A stretch of DNA of 37,779 nucleotides, from contig NZ_AP014828.1 of NCBI RefSeq assembly GCF_001548115.1, forward strand, positions 1 through 37,779. The letters are read 5' to 3'. This document shows positions 24,693-33,299 of this stretch, one piece after another. Numbering within the stretch: position 1 is the stretch's first letter; each line of letters starts with the position of its first letter. The notes below the pieces were generated by a model, which saw nothing but the letters and a program-made list of their open reading frames with translations, was not told where the DNA came from and searched no databases. The position numbers were made by a program, and so were the translations under genes. This DNA comes from Geminocystis sp. NIES-3709 (lineage in GTDB: Bacteria > Cyanobacteriota > Cyanobacteriia > Cyanobacteriales > Cyanobacteriaceae).

Positions 24693-24999
24693 CTAAACTC
24701 ATGACGGGGATGACGGGGGAAAATTAACTTCTATTGTAACCTTAATGATTAGCTACAAGGCGTTAAACTAAGCCCGTTTGTTACCAAACCGACTTAGTTT
24801 AACGCCAACTCGGCAATGTTTCTTCAGTCTGTAGTTTATTTAGTTATCTAAATGCTCTTAATGAAGTATTCTGTTGATTAAATCAGTTATGTAGTATTTA
24901 GTTTTGTTAAAAGAGATTTCCGGAAACCTAATGAGAATAAACGTTTCAATCGTAAATGTCATGGTTTCTTGATATGAGTGTCCGATTTCGCGCGTATCT
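24693..24999. other. Gene-free stretch before the insertion sequence
   Basis: Contains the right-hand hairpin repeat (24759-24806) and AT-rich sequence up to the CGTATCT target duplication at 24993-24999. No reading frame is supported. Confidence 0.4.
24759..24806. repeat. Hairpin repeat, right copy
   Basis: Two 22-base arms around TTAC: the left arm starts GGCGTTAAACTAAG and the right ends CTTAGTTTAACGCC, with only two mismatched positions between arms. It is the better-preserved partner of 19552-19594, in the same orientation, 5.2 kb away. Confidence 0.7.
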
Positions 25000-25093
25000 G
25001 ATACTGTTGGCGAAAGTAATCATTATGGTAATTAAGCGTAATCCGAGAAGATTGTTTAGTACATAAATTCTAGATAAGGAAGTAAAGAGACAC

Positions 25094-25108
25094 CCAAGTA
25101 ATACATGG
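25094..25108. promoter_or_regulatory. 15-bp palindrome in the transposase leader
   Basis: CCAAGTAATACATGG, 50 bp before the transposase ATG. One of four copies in the element; probable operator for the passenger regulator. Confidence 0.55.
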
Positions 25109-25158
25109 AAAAGTGGGATATGATCAAAGAAATTAAGAAGGAATAGAGAGGTGAACAA

Positions 25159-26817
25159 ATGTCTCTGAATCCACAACCAATCCCACCAGTTCCCGAAGAT
25201 ACATATAAGGTAGCTCAAGCAGCATTTCCCAAGGGTAATCTTTATCTACGCCTACGAGATGAATTAGGAGTGTTTTATACCGATTGCGATTTTGACAATC
25301 TTTATTCTCTATATGGTCAACCAGGATACTCCCCTTGGAGATTAGCAATGGTTTTGATAATGCAATTTTTGGAAAATCTCTCAGATCGACAAGCAGCAGA
25401 AGCAGTCAGAGGACGTATTGACTGGAAATATGCTCTCTCTTTAGATTTAACTGATCCTGGTTTTGATTTTACAATTTTGAGTGAGTTTCGTGAACGTCTA
25501 ATCACGGAAGTTGAGGAACAAAAATTACTCAATAAGATGTTAGAAAAATTTCAAGAAAAAAGATTAGTTTGTGGCAAAGGAAAACAACGTACTGATTCAA
25601 CCCATATATTGGCAAAGGTTCGGGAACTGACGAGACTGGAAAGTTTGATAGAAACGGTACGCTATGCCTTAAATACTTTAGCAGAAGTAGCTCCTGATTG
25701 GTTGGAAGCAAATCTTCAAAGTGAATGGTGTGATCGTTATGGAAAAAGAGCTGAAAATACTCGCTTACCGAGTAAAAAAGACGAACGGAATGCTTTAGCA
25801 GTAACGGTTGGCAAAGATGGATTTGATTTACTTTCTGCCATATATTCAGAAACAGCATCAATGGAATTACGTAGTCTTAAAGCCATAGAAATAATGCGTC
25901 AAATTTGGCTACAACAATATTATGCACCAACGGACAAAATTCAATTAAGAAACGAAAAAGATGGTCCACCTTCAGCCATCAGAATCCGTTCCCCTTATGA
26001 AATAGAGGCTCGGAATAGCACTAAACGTAGTACTAATTGGACAGGCTATAAAGTCCATCTAACGGAGACTTGTGACGAGAATCTACCTCATCTGATTACC
26101 AATGTGGAAACCACCGTTGCCACGACTCAAGATCAACAAGTGGTGACATCAATTCATCAATCCTTAGCAGAACAAAACTTAGAACCAAATCGGCATTTAG
26201 TAGATCAAGGATATACCAGCACCCGTTTAATTACACAGAGTCAGAACGACTATCAAATTGACTTATATGGACCTGTAGCAAAGAGTGGAGGATGGCAAGC
26301 TCAAACCGAATTTGGTTTTGATTTATCTCATTTCCAAATAGATTGAGATAATCGACAAGTATATTGTCCACAAGGGAAAAAAAGTCGCTCATGGAAAAAA
26401 GGAAAAGATAAACAGGGAAATCCCACTGTTCGTGTTGAGTTTCGACAAAATGAATGTAAAAATTGTCCAGTTCGGTCTTTGTGTACACGTGCGCCCGTAC
26501 ATGCTAGAGGTCTAACTTTACTACCACAACCTGAATATGAAGCTCGACAAAAAGCAATAAAAAGACAAGAAACTGAAGAATTTAAAAAACAGTATAAACT
26601 TCGTTCTGGGATTGAGGGAACTCTGAATCAAGGTATTAGGGGATTTGGGCTTCGTCAAAATCGTTACATTGGATTAGCTAAATCTCATTTACAGCATATT
26701 TTAACCGCTACAGCGATGAATCTTCTGCGAGTCTTTAATTGGTTAGAAAATATTCCTTTAGCTAAAACAAGATCTTCATCCTTTTCTCGTTTTGTCTATT
26801 CCCTTAGCTCCAAGTAA
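25159..26817 (+). pseudogene. IS1182-family transposase with an in-frame TGA
   Basis: 552 codons. DUF772-type N-terminus (GYSPWRLAMVLIMQFLENLS), DDE residues Asp146 (RTDSTHIL), Asp349 (LVDQGYTST) and Glu486 (RSGIEGTLNQ). Codon 396 is TGA at 26344-26346, where relatives have a Trp (FQID-W-DNRQVYCPQG), so TGG to TGA is the simplest explanation. The truncated product lacks the catalytic Glu and should be inactive unless the stop is read through or the base is an error. RBS AGAGGTG lies six bases before ATG 25159. A copy of the 15-bp palindrome sits 50 bp upstream of the start. Confidence 0.85.
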
Positions 26818-26824
26818 TACATGG
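26810..26824. promoter_or_regulatory. 15-bp palindrome between the convergent IS genes
   Basis: An exact copy of CCAAGTAATACATGG that includes the transposase stop codon. It is also one arm of a larger inverted repeat, TCCAAGTA (26809) / TACTTGGA (to ~26846), which may end both convergent transcripts. Confidence 0.5.
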
Positions 26825-26836
26825 ATTTTTTGACCT

Positions 26837-27199
26837 CTACTTGGAAGATAATATAATTAGTTCAATCAATCTGTTTAAATTTTTTTGAACAAGCTTGTAT
26901 TTAGGAGCTTGTTTGCCTAATGCCAATTCAGCGAGAACCTGATGAACTTTTTGATTTAATTCATCTTGATTAAGCGTTATATTCGTTTTTAATATCGGTT
27001 TTTGGGGATAAAAATCCGGAAAATTTCCCTGATTTTGTTTGACTAAGTTTTCCAATAAATCGGCTCTTGATAATTCATATCGTTCTGCCGCAAATCCCAA
27101 TGCTTTCCAAGTTGCATCAGTTAATCTCAGAGAACGAACTCGACGATAATCTTGATCTTTGAGGGTAAATTTCCCTTGTATATCTCGTTTGCGTTTCAT
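26837..27199 (-). CDS. Passenger DNA-binding regulator of the insertion sequence
   Basis: 120 residues, basic. RRVRSLRLTDATWKALGFAA followed by ELSRADLLENLVKQN reads as strand-helix-helix of the ribbon-helix-helix class. It is encoded inside the IS, opposite to the transposase, with GGAG 11 bases upstream of the ATG. Two copies of the palindrome CCAWGTRATACATGG lie in its own leader (27213-27227 and 27248-27262), one in the transposase leader and one between the genes, as expected for a repressor controlling both itself and transposition. DNA binding and repression are inferred. Confidence 0.65.
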   Translation of the reverse strand: MKRKRDIQGKFTLKDQDYRRVRSLRLTDATWKALGFAAERYELSRADLLENLVKQNQGNFPDFYPQKPILKTNITLNQDELNQKVHQVLAELALGKQAPKYKLVQKNLNRLIELIILSSK

Positions 27200-27212
27200 T
27201 TTGCGGTTCTCT

Positions 27213-27262
27213 CCACGTGATACATGGAATTAGTTTAACATCATCTCCCATGTATTACATGA
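27213..27262. promoter_or_regulatory. Two palindromes in the regulator's leader
   Basis: CCACGTGATACATGG (27213-27227) and CCATGTATTACATGA (27248-27262), centres 35 bp apart, directly upstream of the minus-strand regulator gene. The second has the perfect core CATGTATTACATG. Confidence 0.55.
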
Positions 27263-27430
27263 CTGAAGATTTTGAGATGGGAAAATGTTAGCGAACATTA
27301 TTAAACAACTATTTTTCATGTCTTTAGATGATGTGAAAAATCAAAAGTTTAGTATAAACGTTTTAAGACTTAGCCTTTTGTAATATTATTTAGTCTTTTC
27401 TGATTACTTTCGCCAACAGTATCCGTATCT

Positions 27431-27668
27431 CGGCTTCCCCCCGTTATGTAACAAACTATTCCAATAATTCATTCAATAATCCTTAGTATTATAAAATTAG
27501 AAAGTAGCTTAAATCTTAGTTTACCTGAGTTCGATCGAGCAAAATATTATCTTGAAGAATAATATTATATTGAAAAGTTATATATTGTTATTTAGGGGAA
27601 ATTTATTTGAATCATAAATTGGCTTAATAGATAAAAAATAAAAGATATTTTCACAACTAAATAACACG
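27431..27668. other. AT-rich stretch right of the insertion sequence
   Basis: No gene. A small inverted repeat, AATATTAT/ATAATATT, lies near 27545-27570. Base composition is strongly AT, in contrast to the GC-richer gene that follows. Confidence 0.35.
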
Positions 27669-27896
27669 ATGTCGGAAATAAACAAACAAGCTGGAAAATA
27701 CGATGCGGTTATCAGCACACAACCTCAAACCCCTATGTTTCCGCCAAATCCAGATACTTTAACCCTTTTTTCTTCTCCTCTGGGTGACATTCAAATTGAT
27801 TTAAGATATTCAAGCAGAGCTAACTTTTGCTTTGGTGGGAGGTTAGTGCCGAACAGATGGCCATTGTTGTCTTTTCCTTCCTCTTTAGTGTTGTAA
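27669..27896 (+). CDS. Doubtful short reading frame, possible 5' fragment
   Basis: 75 codons from ATG 27669, the last ~35 overlapping the 3' end of the cytochrome gene on the other strand. The first 40 residues (MSEINKQAGKYDAVISTQPQ...) look like real coding sequence, the rest like antisense shadow. It may be the leftover start of a gene cut when the neighbouring block arrived. No family recognised, no good RBS. Confidence 0.25.
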   Translation: MSEINKQAGKYDAVISTQPQTPMFPPNPDTLTLFSSPLGDIQIDLRYSSRANFCFGGRLVPNRWPLLSFPSSLVL

Positions 27897-29500
27897 AGGA
27901 ACAATCCCTCGTTCTTTAAGCCGATATGTTCTGGATCGAACTCATTTGTTCCAGTTTGGAAGGTTGTCGGGCGTTTCTCAGGTTTAGAAAGCACGTCCCA
28001 AAGTGTTGGAACCGAACCGTTGTGAAAATATGGGGACGAGGCGAAGATTCCTTCCATTGGAGGTGCCCAATAGACCGCTCCGCTTTTGTTCCATTTATCT
28101 TTGGGGGAAGCACTGGAGTATTCCCCTTCTTTTGTAAGGGCAAACTCATTCGGTCTTCCTCTCGAATCGTGTTTCAGGTAATTCCCTGTTACCTCTTCTC
28201 CAAATTTTTCCTCTAGCTGTCCTTGGCGAAGTTCCAAGATTTTGTTTGAAACATTCAGAAGTCCTTCTGCACGTTTACTGGCATCCTTCTGGAATTGTTG
28301 GTAAGCAATGGGGTCTGTTCCTACGTCGAAAGCCAGACGCTTTTTAAATTTTATGCCGAGGGAATTCGGTGGTTCGTAGGTTCGTGTATGGCACTGGGCG
28401 CAGTTCTGTTCAAACAGAACTTTGCCTTGAGCAATCAATTTTTGGTCGAGCTGTCCCAAAGCAGATTCCGGCCACTTTGGAGTCCGAAGGCGTTCTAGGG
28501 AATCTTGAATTTCTTCGATATTATCGAAATCAATAGATGCCAGAACCGCCTTCTCTTTAAGAGCCTCAATCATCTTCGGTGGACGCACCGCTGAAGTAGA
28601 AATAGACTGAATCCAGTTTCGTGGTCCTGGGTGGTGAATTTCAGCAAACCACTGAGCCCAGGTATCTTTAGGAGAGAACCACACTGGTGGGTAGTTAACA
28701 GCCCCTTCCAACCGAACCGGTAATGGTAGCTCGCCGCCGGGTTTAATTAGCCCTTTGTGCCTCATCCACCCGAGAATTCCCACGTTATTGTAGTAACCTT
28801 GCGTTAGGGCGTTCAGATTACCAGGACCAGAGTCGGCCTCTGGAATTTTCATCCCATTAATGATCTCTCTGGTAAAAATAAAGGGACCGGTGAACTCGCG
28901 TATTTCGTCTCGCAGGCTGTCGATATCCTGCTGCTCTGGAGCCCTTTGCAAGACCGCCGTTGCGAATGTTTCCATCAAGACATCATCATCTAATAAAGCT
29001 AAGAACGAGTCGTACAAGTCTTCCTGAAAACGGGGAAAGTCCACCAGACTGGGACCTCCGTGGACTGGAAATATCCACTCTGAGTCGTAGCTAGAACTAT
29101 CAATTTTACTATAAGTTAATTGTCGTGTATGGCAGGCCGCACAAGTGACCCCAAGGTAGGGGCGATCGCCAAACTTTACTGGTCGTTTATCGATGGCAAA
29201 CCCGACCGGCAGTTGGTAGGGGTTAAGTTCCGATTTGTTACTTGGAATAAAGCCGTATTCTGAGCTTAACTTATCGATGAATTTCGAGTCGGGAGCCTTT
29301 GGATCGGGAAGGTTGAGTACGAACTCAAGAGGAGCAAGGTTTGTTCCTTCAGAAGCATGGTTGTAAAATTGAACTTCCTGCTCCGACCAACCCTGGTTCA
29401 GTTCAGCGACCTGTGGCTTCACATTTGCAAATGCCTCGCTGTAGATAAGGCACAGAGAAAGTCCAAAGATAAAAAAACATTGGAAGATTTTGTAAAACAT
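27791..29500 (-). CDS. Di-haem cytochrome c peroxidase-like protein
   Basis: 569 residues with a signal peptide (MFYKIFQCFFIFGLSLCLIY..AFA). Two haem c sites are visible: CAACH at 120-124 and CAQCH at 366-370. The spacing and the block PPMEGIFASSPYFHNGSVPT near the C-terminus match the di-haem cytochrome c peroxidase/oxidoreductase superfamily. It would act in the periplasm or thylakoid lumen on peroxide or an organic substrate. The gene is clearly richer in G+C than the plasmid average, suggesting another source. It lies 60 bp after the Asp-box gene on the same strand and may be the last cistron of the hydrolase train, but its link to that function is not evident. Confidence 0.82.
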   Translation of the reverse strand: MFYKIFQCFFIFGLSLCLIYSEAFANVKPQVAELNQGWSEQEVQFYNHASEGTNLAPLEFVLNLPDPKAPDSKFIDKLSSEYGFIPSNKSELNPYQLPVGFAIDKRPVKFGDRPYLGVTCAACHTRQLTYSKIDSSSYDSEWIFPVHGGPSLVDFPRFQEDLYDSFLALLDDDVLMETFATAVLQRAPEQQDIDSLRDEIREFTGPFIFTREIINGMKIPEADSGPGNLNALTQGYYNNVGILGWMRHKGLIKPGGELPLPVRLEGAVNYPPVWFSPKDTWAQWFAEIHHPGPRNWIQSISTSAVRPPKMIEALKEKAVLASIDFDNIEEIQDSLERLRTPKWPESALGQLDQKLIAQGKVLFEQNCAQCHTRTYEPPNSLGIKFKKRLAFDVGTDPIAYQQFQKDASKRAEGLLNVSNKILELRQGQLEEKFGEEVTGNYLKHDSRGRPNEFALTKEGEYSSASPKDKWNKSGAVYWAPPMEGIFASSPYFHNGSVPTLWDVLSKPEKRPTTFQTGTNEFDPEHIGLKNEGLFLYNTKEEGKDNNGHLFGTNLPPKQKLALLEYLKSI

Positions 29501-29560
29501 TTAAAGCATTACACAATAATTATTTTGAATATTATTTTTTAAAATTTTATCAGACTAATC

Positions 29561-30283
29561 TTAGCTATCACTACTAGCTGCTTGATATACTATAGGAAAT
29601 ACTCCTAAGGATTTATCGAGAGAAAATCCTGAAATTGTTGCAGTTATTTTCCAGAGATTACTAAAATCAAAAGGATTGTGGTGCAGACTTTGCCATGTAA
29701 AGTATTCAGAAGGTATGATATCAATCTCTGTCCATGTTTTGCCAGCATCAGTTGTTTTAAAAAAGAATTGGACATTTTCTCCTTCTGTATTAAATGTTTT
29801 TCCAATGACAATACCTTCTTTTTCTGATTTAAAGCGCAATCCTTGAGCTTCTGTAAAAGAAGCAATGCCACCTTTAGCCGTAATTGCTTCATGAATTATT
29901 GAAGATTCTTGCCATGTTTCTCCAAAATCATTGGTCTGATATAAAGTTGGAAATGTTCCCGCAACTTGCCATTGTGTGATAAACCAACCCTGAGTTTCAT
30001 TGGGAAAAAATATTTCTTCTTTCACTAACGATCCTTGTGTTGCATCTAGAGTTAAATGCCAATTATTCCCCCCGTCAGACGTTTTAAGCACGACTGTGTG
30101 AGTTCGCATTAAACTAGAGGAGAGAGGAGCTTTTTCTGCAAAGACGACAAATAGCAACGCTGAACTTGGATTAAAACTAATCAATTCTAAGTTATCGATA
30201 ATTGCTATAGCAGAGTCAGGATTATCCGTTGGGAAATCGGGGTTAATCGCCGCTTGAACAAGAATTTCATTTAAATTAGACAT
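29561..30283 (-). CDS. Asp-box (BNR/Ycf48-like) beta-propeller protein
   Basis: 240 residues with at least three Asp-box repeats: KTSDGGNNWHLT, QTNDFGETWQES and KTTDAGKTWTEI, the S/T-x-D-x-G-x-T-W pattern of sialidase-like and Ycf48-like propellers. There is no signal peptide. Propellers of this type bind proteins or glycans; a cell-wall or substrate-binding partner for the hydrolases encoded upstream would fit. It is 65 bp after the protease-endopeptidase gene and probably cotranscribed. Too short for a full six-blade sialidase; no catalytic Arg triad seen. Confidence 0.78.
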   Translation of the reverse strand: MSNLNEILVQAAINPDFPTDNPDSAIAIIDNLELISFNPSSALLFVVFAEKAPLSSSLMRTHTVVLKTSDGGNNWHLTLDATQGSLVKEEIFFPNETQGWFITQWQVAGTFPTLYQTNDFGETWQESSIIHEAITAKGGIASFTEAQGLRFKSEKEGIVIGKTFNTEGENVQFFFKTTDAGKTWTEIDIIPSEYFTWQSLHHNPFDFSNLWKITATISGFSLDKSLGVFPIVYQAASSDS

Positions 30284-30348
30284 GGTTACTCTCTACAATT
30301 TAAGAAATCTTTTGGGTGCAACTGTTGCACCCAGATAACAAAACAGAA

Positions 30349-31863
30349 TTACTTGATAAATCGTACATGAAGATGATCATCATGCCCCGGCCAAGGTTGA
30401 ACCCCTTGAACTTTTTTATCATTGAAAAGAATCACTTTGACTCTGAGAATTGGATTACTTAAAATGGTGTTCACTAACGCTTGGGTTCGAGTACGAGAAT
30501 AGCTAGGACTGAGAAAGGTGATACCAGTTCTTGCACCATCTGTTCTTAATAGGCGAAAATCAACATCTAATCCCGTTTGATGACTGCTATGGGGCGGTAC
30601 GGGACCACCTCCTTGCTTGCTGATGTTTCCTACGCCAATGACAGGACCAGTACGATGACTTGCAAACCATAATTCACCAATTTTTTTGATTGCTTCGATG
30701 GTTTCAGTTAAGCCAAATTGCTTCTCACGGAATTTGGCATAACTGTAGTAACCCGTTCCCTTGATAGGGAGTTGAGTATCGACTGCGGGAAAAGGAACAG
30801 CTTCTAAGTCCTCAAGACTTTCCTCATCTAGGGGAGAAAAACAGGGAGTATCTTTCAACTCAATAGGGGTTTCATTATCAACAGTTTCCACGTCAGCAAG
30901 ATTTGGGAAAATGATGACGGAAGATTCTGCACTATCAAGTAGATTGGATGCTCGGCGAATTGTGCCAATGGAGACACCAAAATTAGCCCCAGAAAATCCT
31001 GAACATCCTCCATTTGTATGTACACCAACTACATTACCGTTTTTTTCTGCCAGAATTGGAGAACCGGATGAACCTCCTTGCGTGTCAATGTCATCATAGG
31101 AAATCTGACCGCTTTTATTGTCGGTTAAAGGACCAGCTTCAATTTTCTTTGGATTACCATTAGGATGTTGAATGACGCATAACATGGAGCCTGGATGAGT
31201 CAAGTCTTGTGAAGACAAATTTAATGTTCCATACTTCTCTGAGGGCGATTCTCCTGCTTCGTTTCGACCTAATTGAATAATTGCGTAATCTAGCCTATCT
31301 TCTCGGTATTCTAGAAGATTAATGATCGGAAAGCGATCGTCAGGACGGGGTTTGTCAGTAGTAGGATCGATCTGAAAGTTAAAATTTACGTGCATTAATG
31401 TCGCAATTTCTGAAGAAGAAATTACTTTATTATTACGAGATGGTCTTTGCCATCCACCGCCAGTTTGATCGAAACAATGCCCTGCTGTTAAAAATTTATC
31501 CCCTTCAATTAAACATCCCGTACACCAGCGTTTTCCTTCAACATTTCCGGGATCTTCTCCTTCTTTACTAAAAAGATCGGCAATATTCTCTTGCCATTGT
31601 AATTGACCAACTGGGGGAGAAAATTGATCGACAAAATTCTTTGTAACACCTAGAGTTCCATCATATTTTTCAACATCTTGGCCATCATCCTTGTGACCAC
31701 ATATTGACTCACTAACTTGTGTAATCAATATATCTAGTTCTTCAACTTGATCCATTAATCCGTCTCTTTGTTGAACTAAATCATCGCGAGTCTCTACACT
31801 ATGCTCTAATTCAGAACTGTCTTTTTTAGGGGGAAAAGGAAGGCTATTGCGTTTTTCAAACAT
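30349..31863 (-). CDS. Trypsin-like protease fused to a MepA-like murein endopeptidase
   Basis: 504 residues from ATG 31863 (GGAG eight bases upstream; an earlier in-frame start would overlap the preceding gene). A coiled coil (~20-50) leads to an S1 protease with His129 (FLTAGHCFD), Asp192 (RLDYAIIQL) and Ser266 (GGSSGSP). After a linker, residues ~370-504 resemble the M74 murein endopeptidase MepA or related LAS peptidases: HSSHQTGLDVDF (zinc His425/His428, Asp433/435) and HDDHLHVRF (His494-499). MepA cleaves the D-Ala-meso-DAP cross-link. No signal peptide. The fusion suggests that proteolysis releases or activates the endopeptidase; this is inference. Confidence 0.85.
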   Translation of the reverse strand: MFEKRNSLPFPPKKDSSELEHSVETRDDLVQQRDGLMDQVEELDILITQVSESICGHKDDGQDVEKYDGTLGVTKNFVDQFSPPVGQLQWQENIADLFSKEGEDPGNVEGKRWCTGCLIEGDKFLTAGHCFDQTGGGWQRPSRNNKVISSSEIATLMHVNFNFQIDPTTDKPRPDDRFPIINLLEYREDRLDYAIIQLGRNEAGESPSEKYGTLNLSSQDLTHPGSMLCVIQHPNGNPKKIEAGPLTDNKSGQISYDDIDTQGGSSGSPILAEKNGNVVGVHTNGGCSGFSGANFGVSIGTIRRASNLLDSAESSVIIFPNLADVETVDNETPIELKDTPCFSPLDEESLEDLEAVPFPAVDTQLPIKGTGYYSYAKFREKQFGLTETIEAIKKIGELWFASHRTGPVIGVGNISKQGGGPVPPHSSHQTGLDVDFRLLRTDGARTGITFLSPSYSRTRTQALVNTILSNPILRVKVILFNDKKVQGVQPWPGHDDHLHVRFIK

Positions 31864-31907
31864 ATTTGGTCTCCATTTTTTGGTAATAAGGACAAAATCA
31901 AACTTGA

Positions 31908-32825
31908 CTACGGACAACCCAAAGATTCTTCTTCAAAGATTTGGGTATCATCTAGGACTTTAACCATAACCGTAGCGGCTGCATTGGATGTTCCTGCGGT
32001 TGCGACTAATATGGTTTGTCCCTCTTCTTCAGCTAAGGATGCGATACAACTTTGCCAGTTTCCTTCTTCATTCTTAATTGCTTGAGGGATAAGAGAAACA
32101 ACTCGCTCCCAAGCAATATCAAGGGGAATGGTTGCGTGTCCTTTTTCATCCAAAGAGAAAGAAATGCTGTAAGTTATCAAGTTGAGATGGGGTGTAATCT
32201 CCATTTCAACTTGTGAGATAGAAGAATTTAAAGTAACTTCCGTTTCTCCGCTTCCTAATGCTTCTGGCGAACCGACAAACTCTAAACTTCCTCCCATGAT
32301 AATTTCTACTTCAGACCGGGTATAACCGGGATCCCAATGAGTATTTTCAGGTACTTGGGAATGTCCATAATGTCCTCCTGTTTTGTCCCAATTGTTAGCA
32401 TTACGATTATGTCCTCCTGGATCTCTTGTGCCAACTTTGGGAAAACCATTCGGCCATTTTTGAGGAACACTATGAGTTTGTTCAATCCAGCGACATAATT
32501 TAGCGACATTTTTAAGGGTTGCTGAATTTTTAGGTTTACCCGCAAAACCAACCACCTCAATTTGAATCGCTGAATCTCGGTTAGTTTGAACACCACCCGG
32601 CGGATTGGCTAAAGAACGAGCAGAAACACTAGTGTCAATGTGTTGATAAATTGTTATAGGATCAACGGTAAAATGCGGATCAGATTTATTTGCTTTATAC
32701 GCTCCCATTGCACCGGAGGCTGTTGAACCTTCAGTGGTGTGATGAACAATCTTAAAAGGACCTCCTGAATAAGCTCCGACTCCTCCAGTAATGGGTTTCC
32801 ATGTTGCGAAAGGACATTTAGCCAT
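31908..32825 (-). CDS. N-acetylmuramoyl-L-alanine amidase (PGRP/AmpD fold)
   Basis: 305 residues from ATG 32825 (CGAGGT six bases upstream). Zinc site as in AmpD/Amidase_2: His28/29 in KIVHHTTEG, His155 and Asp165 in GHSQVPENTHWDPG; IQIEVVGFAG is the conserved central strand. It should cut the amide bond between MurNAc and the stem peptide. The C-terminal ~120 residues form a beta-rich domain of unknown role. No signal peptide although the substrate is extracytoplasmic. It is 19 bp after the lipoprotein gene and 44 bp before the protease-endopeptidase gene. Confidence 0.85.
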   Translation of the reverse strand: MAKCPFATWKPITGGVGAYSGGPFKIVHHTTEGSTASGAMGAYKANKSDPHFTVDPITIYQHIDTSVSARSLANPPGGVQTNRDSAIQIEVVGFAGKPKNSATLKNVAKLCRWIEQTHSVPQKWPNGFPKVGTRDPGGHNRNANNWDKTGGHYGHSQVPENTHWDPGYTRSEVEIIMGGSLEFVGSPEALGSGETEVTLNSSISQVEMEITPHLNLITYSISFSLDEKGHATIPLDIAWERVVSLIPQAIKNEEGNWQSCIASLAEEEGQTILVATAGTSNAAATVMVKVLDDTQIFEEESLGCP

Positions 32826-32844
32826 AAGTACCTCGAAAAATGAA

Positions 32845-33294
32845 TTAAGGTTGAATTTGAACACAGGGAAGCGTCTGAGTTAATTCTTGTAATCTTCCCC
32901 AAAAATATTGCGTGGATTTGCTTTCTGCACCATAGCGATCACCTAAACTTTTAGCTTTTTCTGCCGCTTGTTTTCCGGCTAAAGCGTGTTGTTGATCACA
33001 ATCACAAGGTGCTAAATCATAGGCTTTTTGATAATAAGCGATCGCTTCTAGAAAATTCCCTGCTGTTTCTGCTTGAAAAGCCAAGCGAAAATAACGATCT
33101 AGTTCTGTTTCTTGAGGTTTTGGCTCTTCACTGGGATTGAGAAATCGGGTAGAACCCTCACAAGAATTCGGGGAAAAAGTTTGGACAAGTTGGGAAGGCT
33201 TAAGTGCAGGAAACTGTTCACTATTTGGTAATCCGCAACCCATCAAAAAGCAAAAATCTAAGACAAGAATCAACCCAAAATAAGGGAAAGACAT
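32845..33294 (-). CDS. Small TPR lipoprotein
   Basis: 149 residues with a lipoprotein signal: hydrophobic MSFPYFGLILVLDFCF and lipobox LMGC (Cys20). Residues ~85-135 hold a tetratricopeptide pair (YFRLAFQAETAGNFLEAIAYYQKAYDLAP in part), for protein contact. It is the only protein of the peptidoglycan-hydrolase group with an export signal. Its ATG is five bases after the GH19 stop codon, so it is translationally coupled. It could be an immunity or docking protein protecting the producer; that is a guess from context. Confidence 0.75.
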   Translation of the reverse strand: MSFPYFGLILVLDFCFLMGCGLPNSEQFPALKPSQLVQTFSPNSCEGSTRFLNPSEEPKPQETELDRYFRLAFQAETAGNFLEAIAYYQKAYDLAPCDCDQQHALAGKQAAEKAKSLGDRYGAESKSTQYFWGRLQELTQTLPCVQIQP

Positions 33295-33299
33295 CGAAT

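Larger units (their letters stand above)
24993..27430. mobile_element. Complete insertion sequence, IS1182-like, with target duplication
   Basis: Perfect 23-bp terminal inverted repeats at 25000-25022 (starting GATACTGTTGGCGAAAG) and 27401-27423 bound a 2424-bp element. CGTATCT flanks it directly on both sides (24993-24999 and 27424-27430), a 7-bp target duplication, so insertion is recent. It holds a transposase gene with one in-frame stop and, in the opposite direction, a 120-residue regulator gene. Family from the transposase; the 7-bp duplication is not one I associate with IS1182. Confidence 0.85.

Noticed and set aside
25096-27261. The CCAAGTAATACATGG palindromes as the ends of the insertion sequence
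   Set aside because: The 23-bp inverted repeats further out are perfect and flanked by an exact 7-bp direct repeat, which defines the ends better; the palindromes fit operators.
27926-28216. 96-codon plus-strand frame opposite the cytochrome gene
   Set aside because: Antisense of a gene with two haem motifs and a signal peptide; a consequence of its higher GC.
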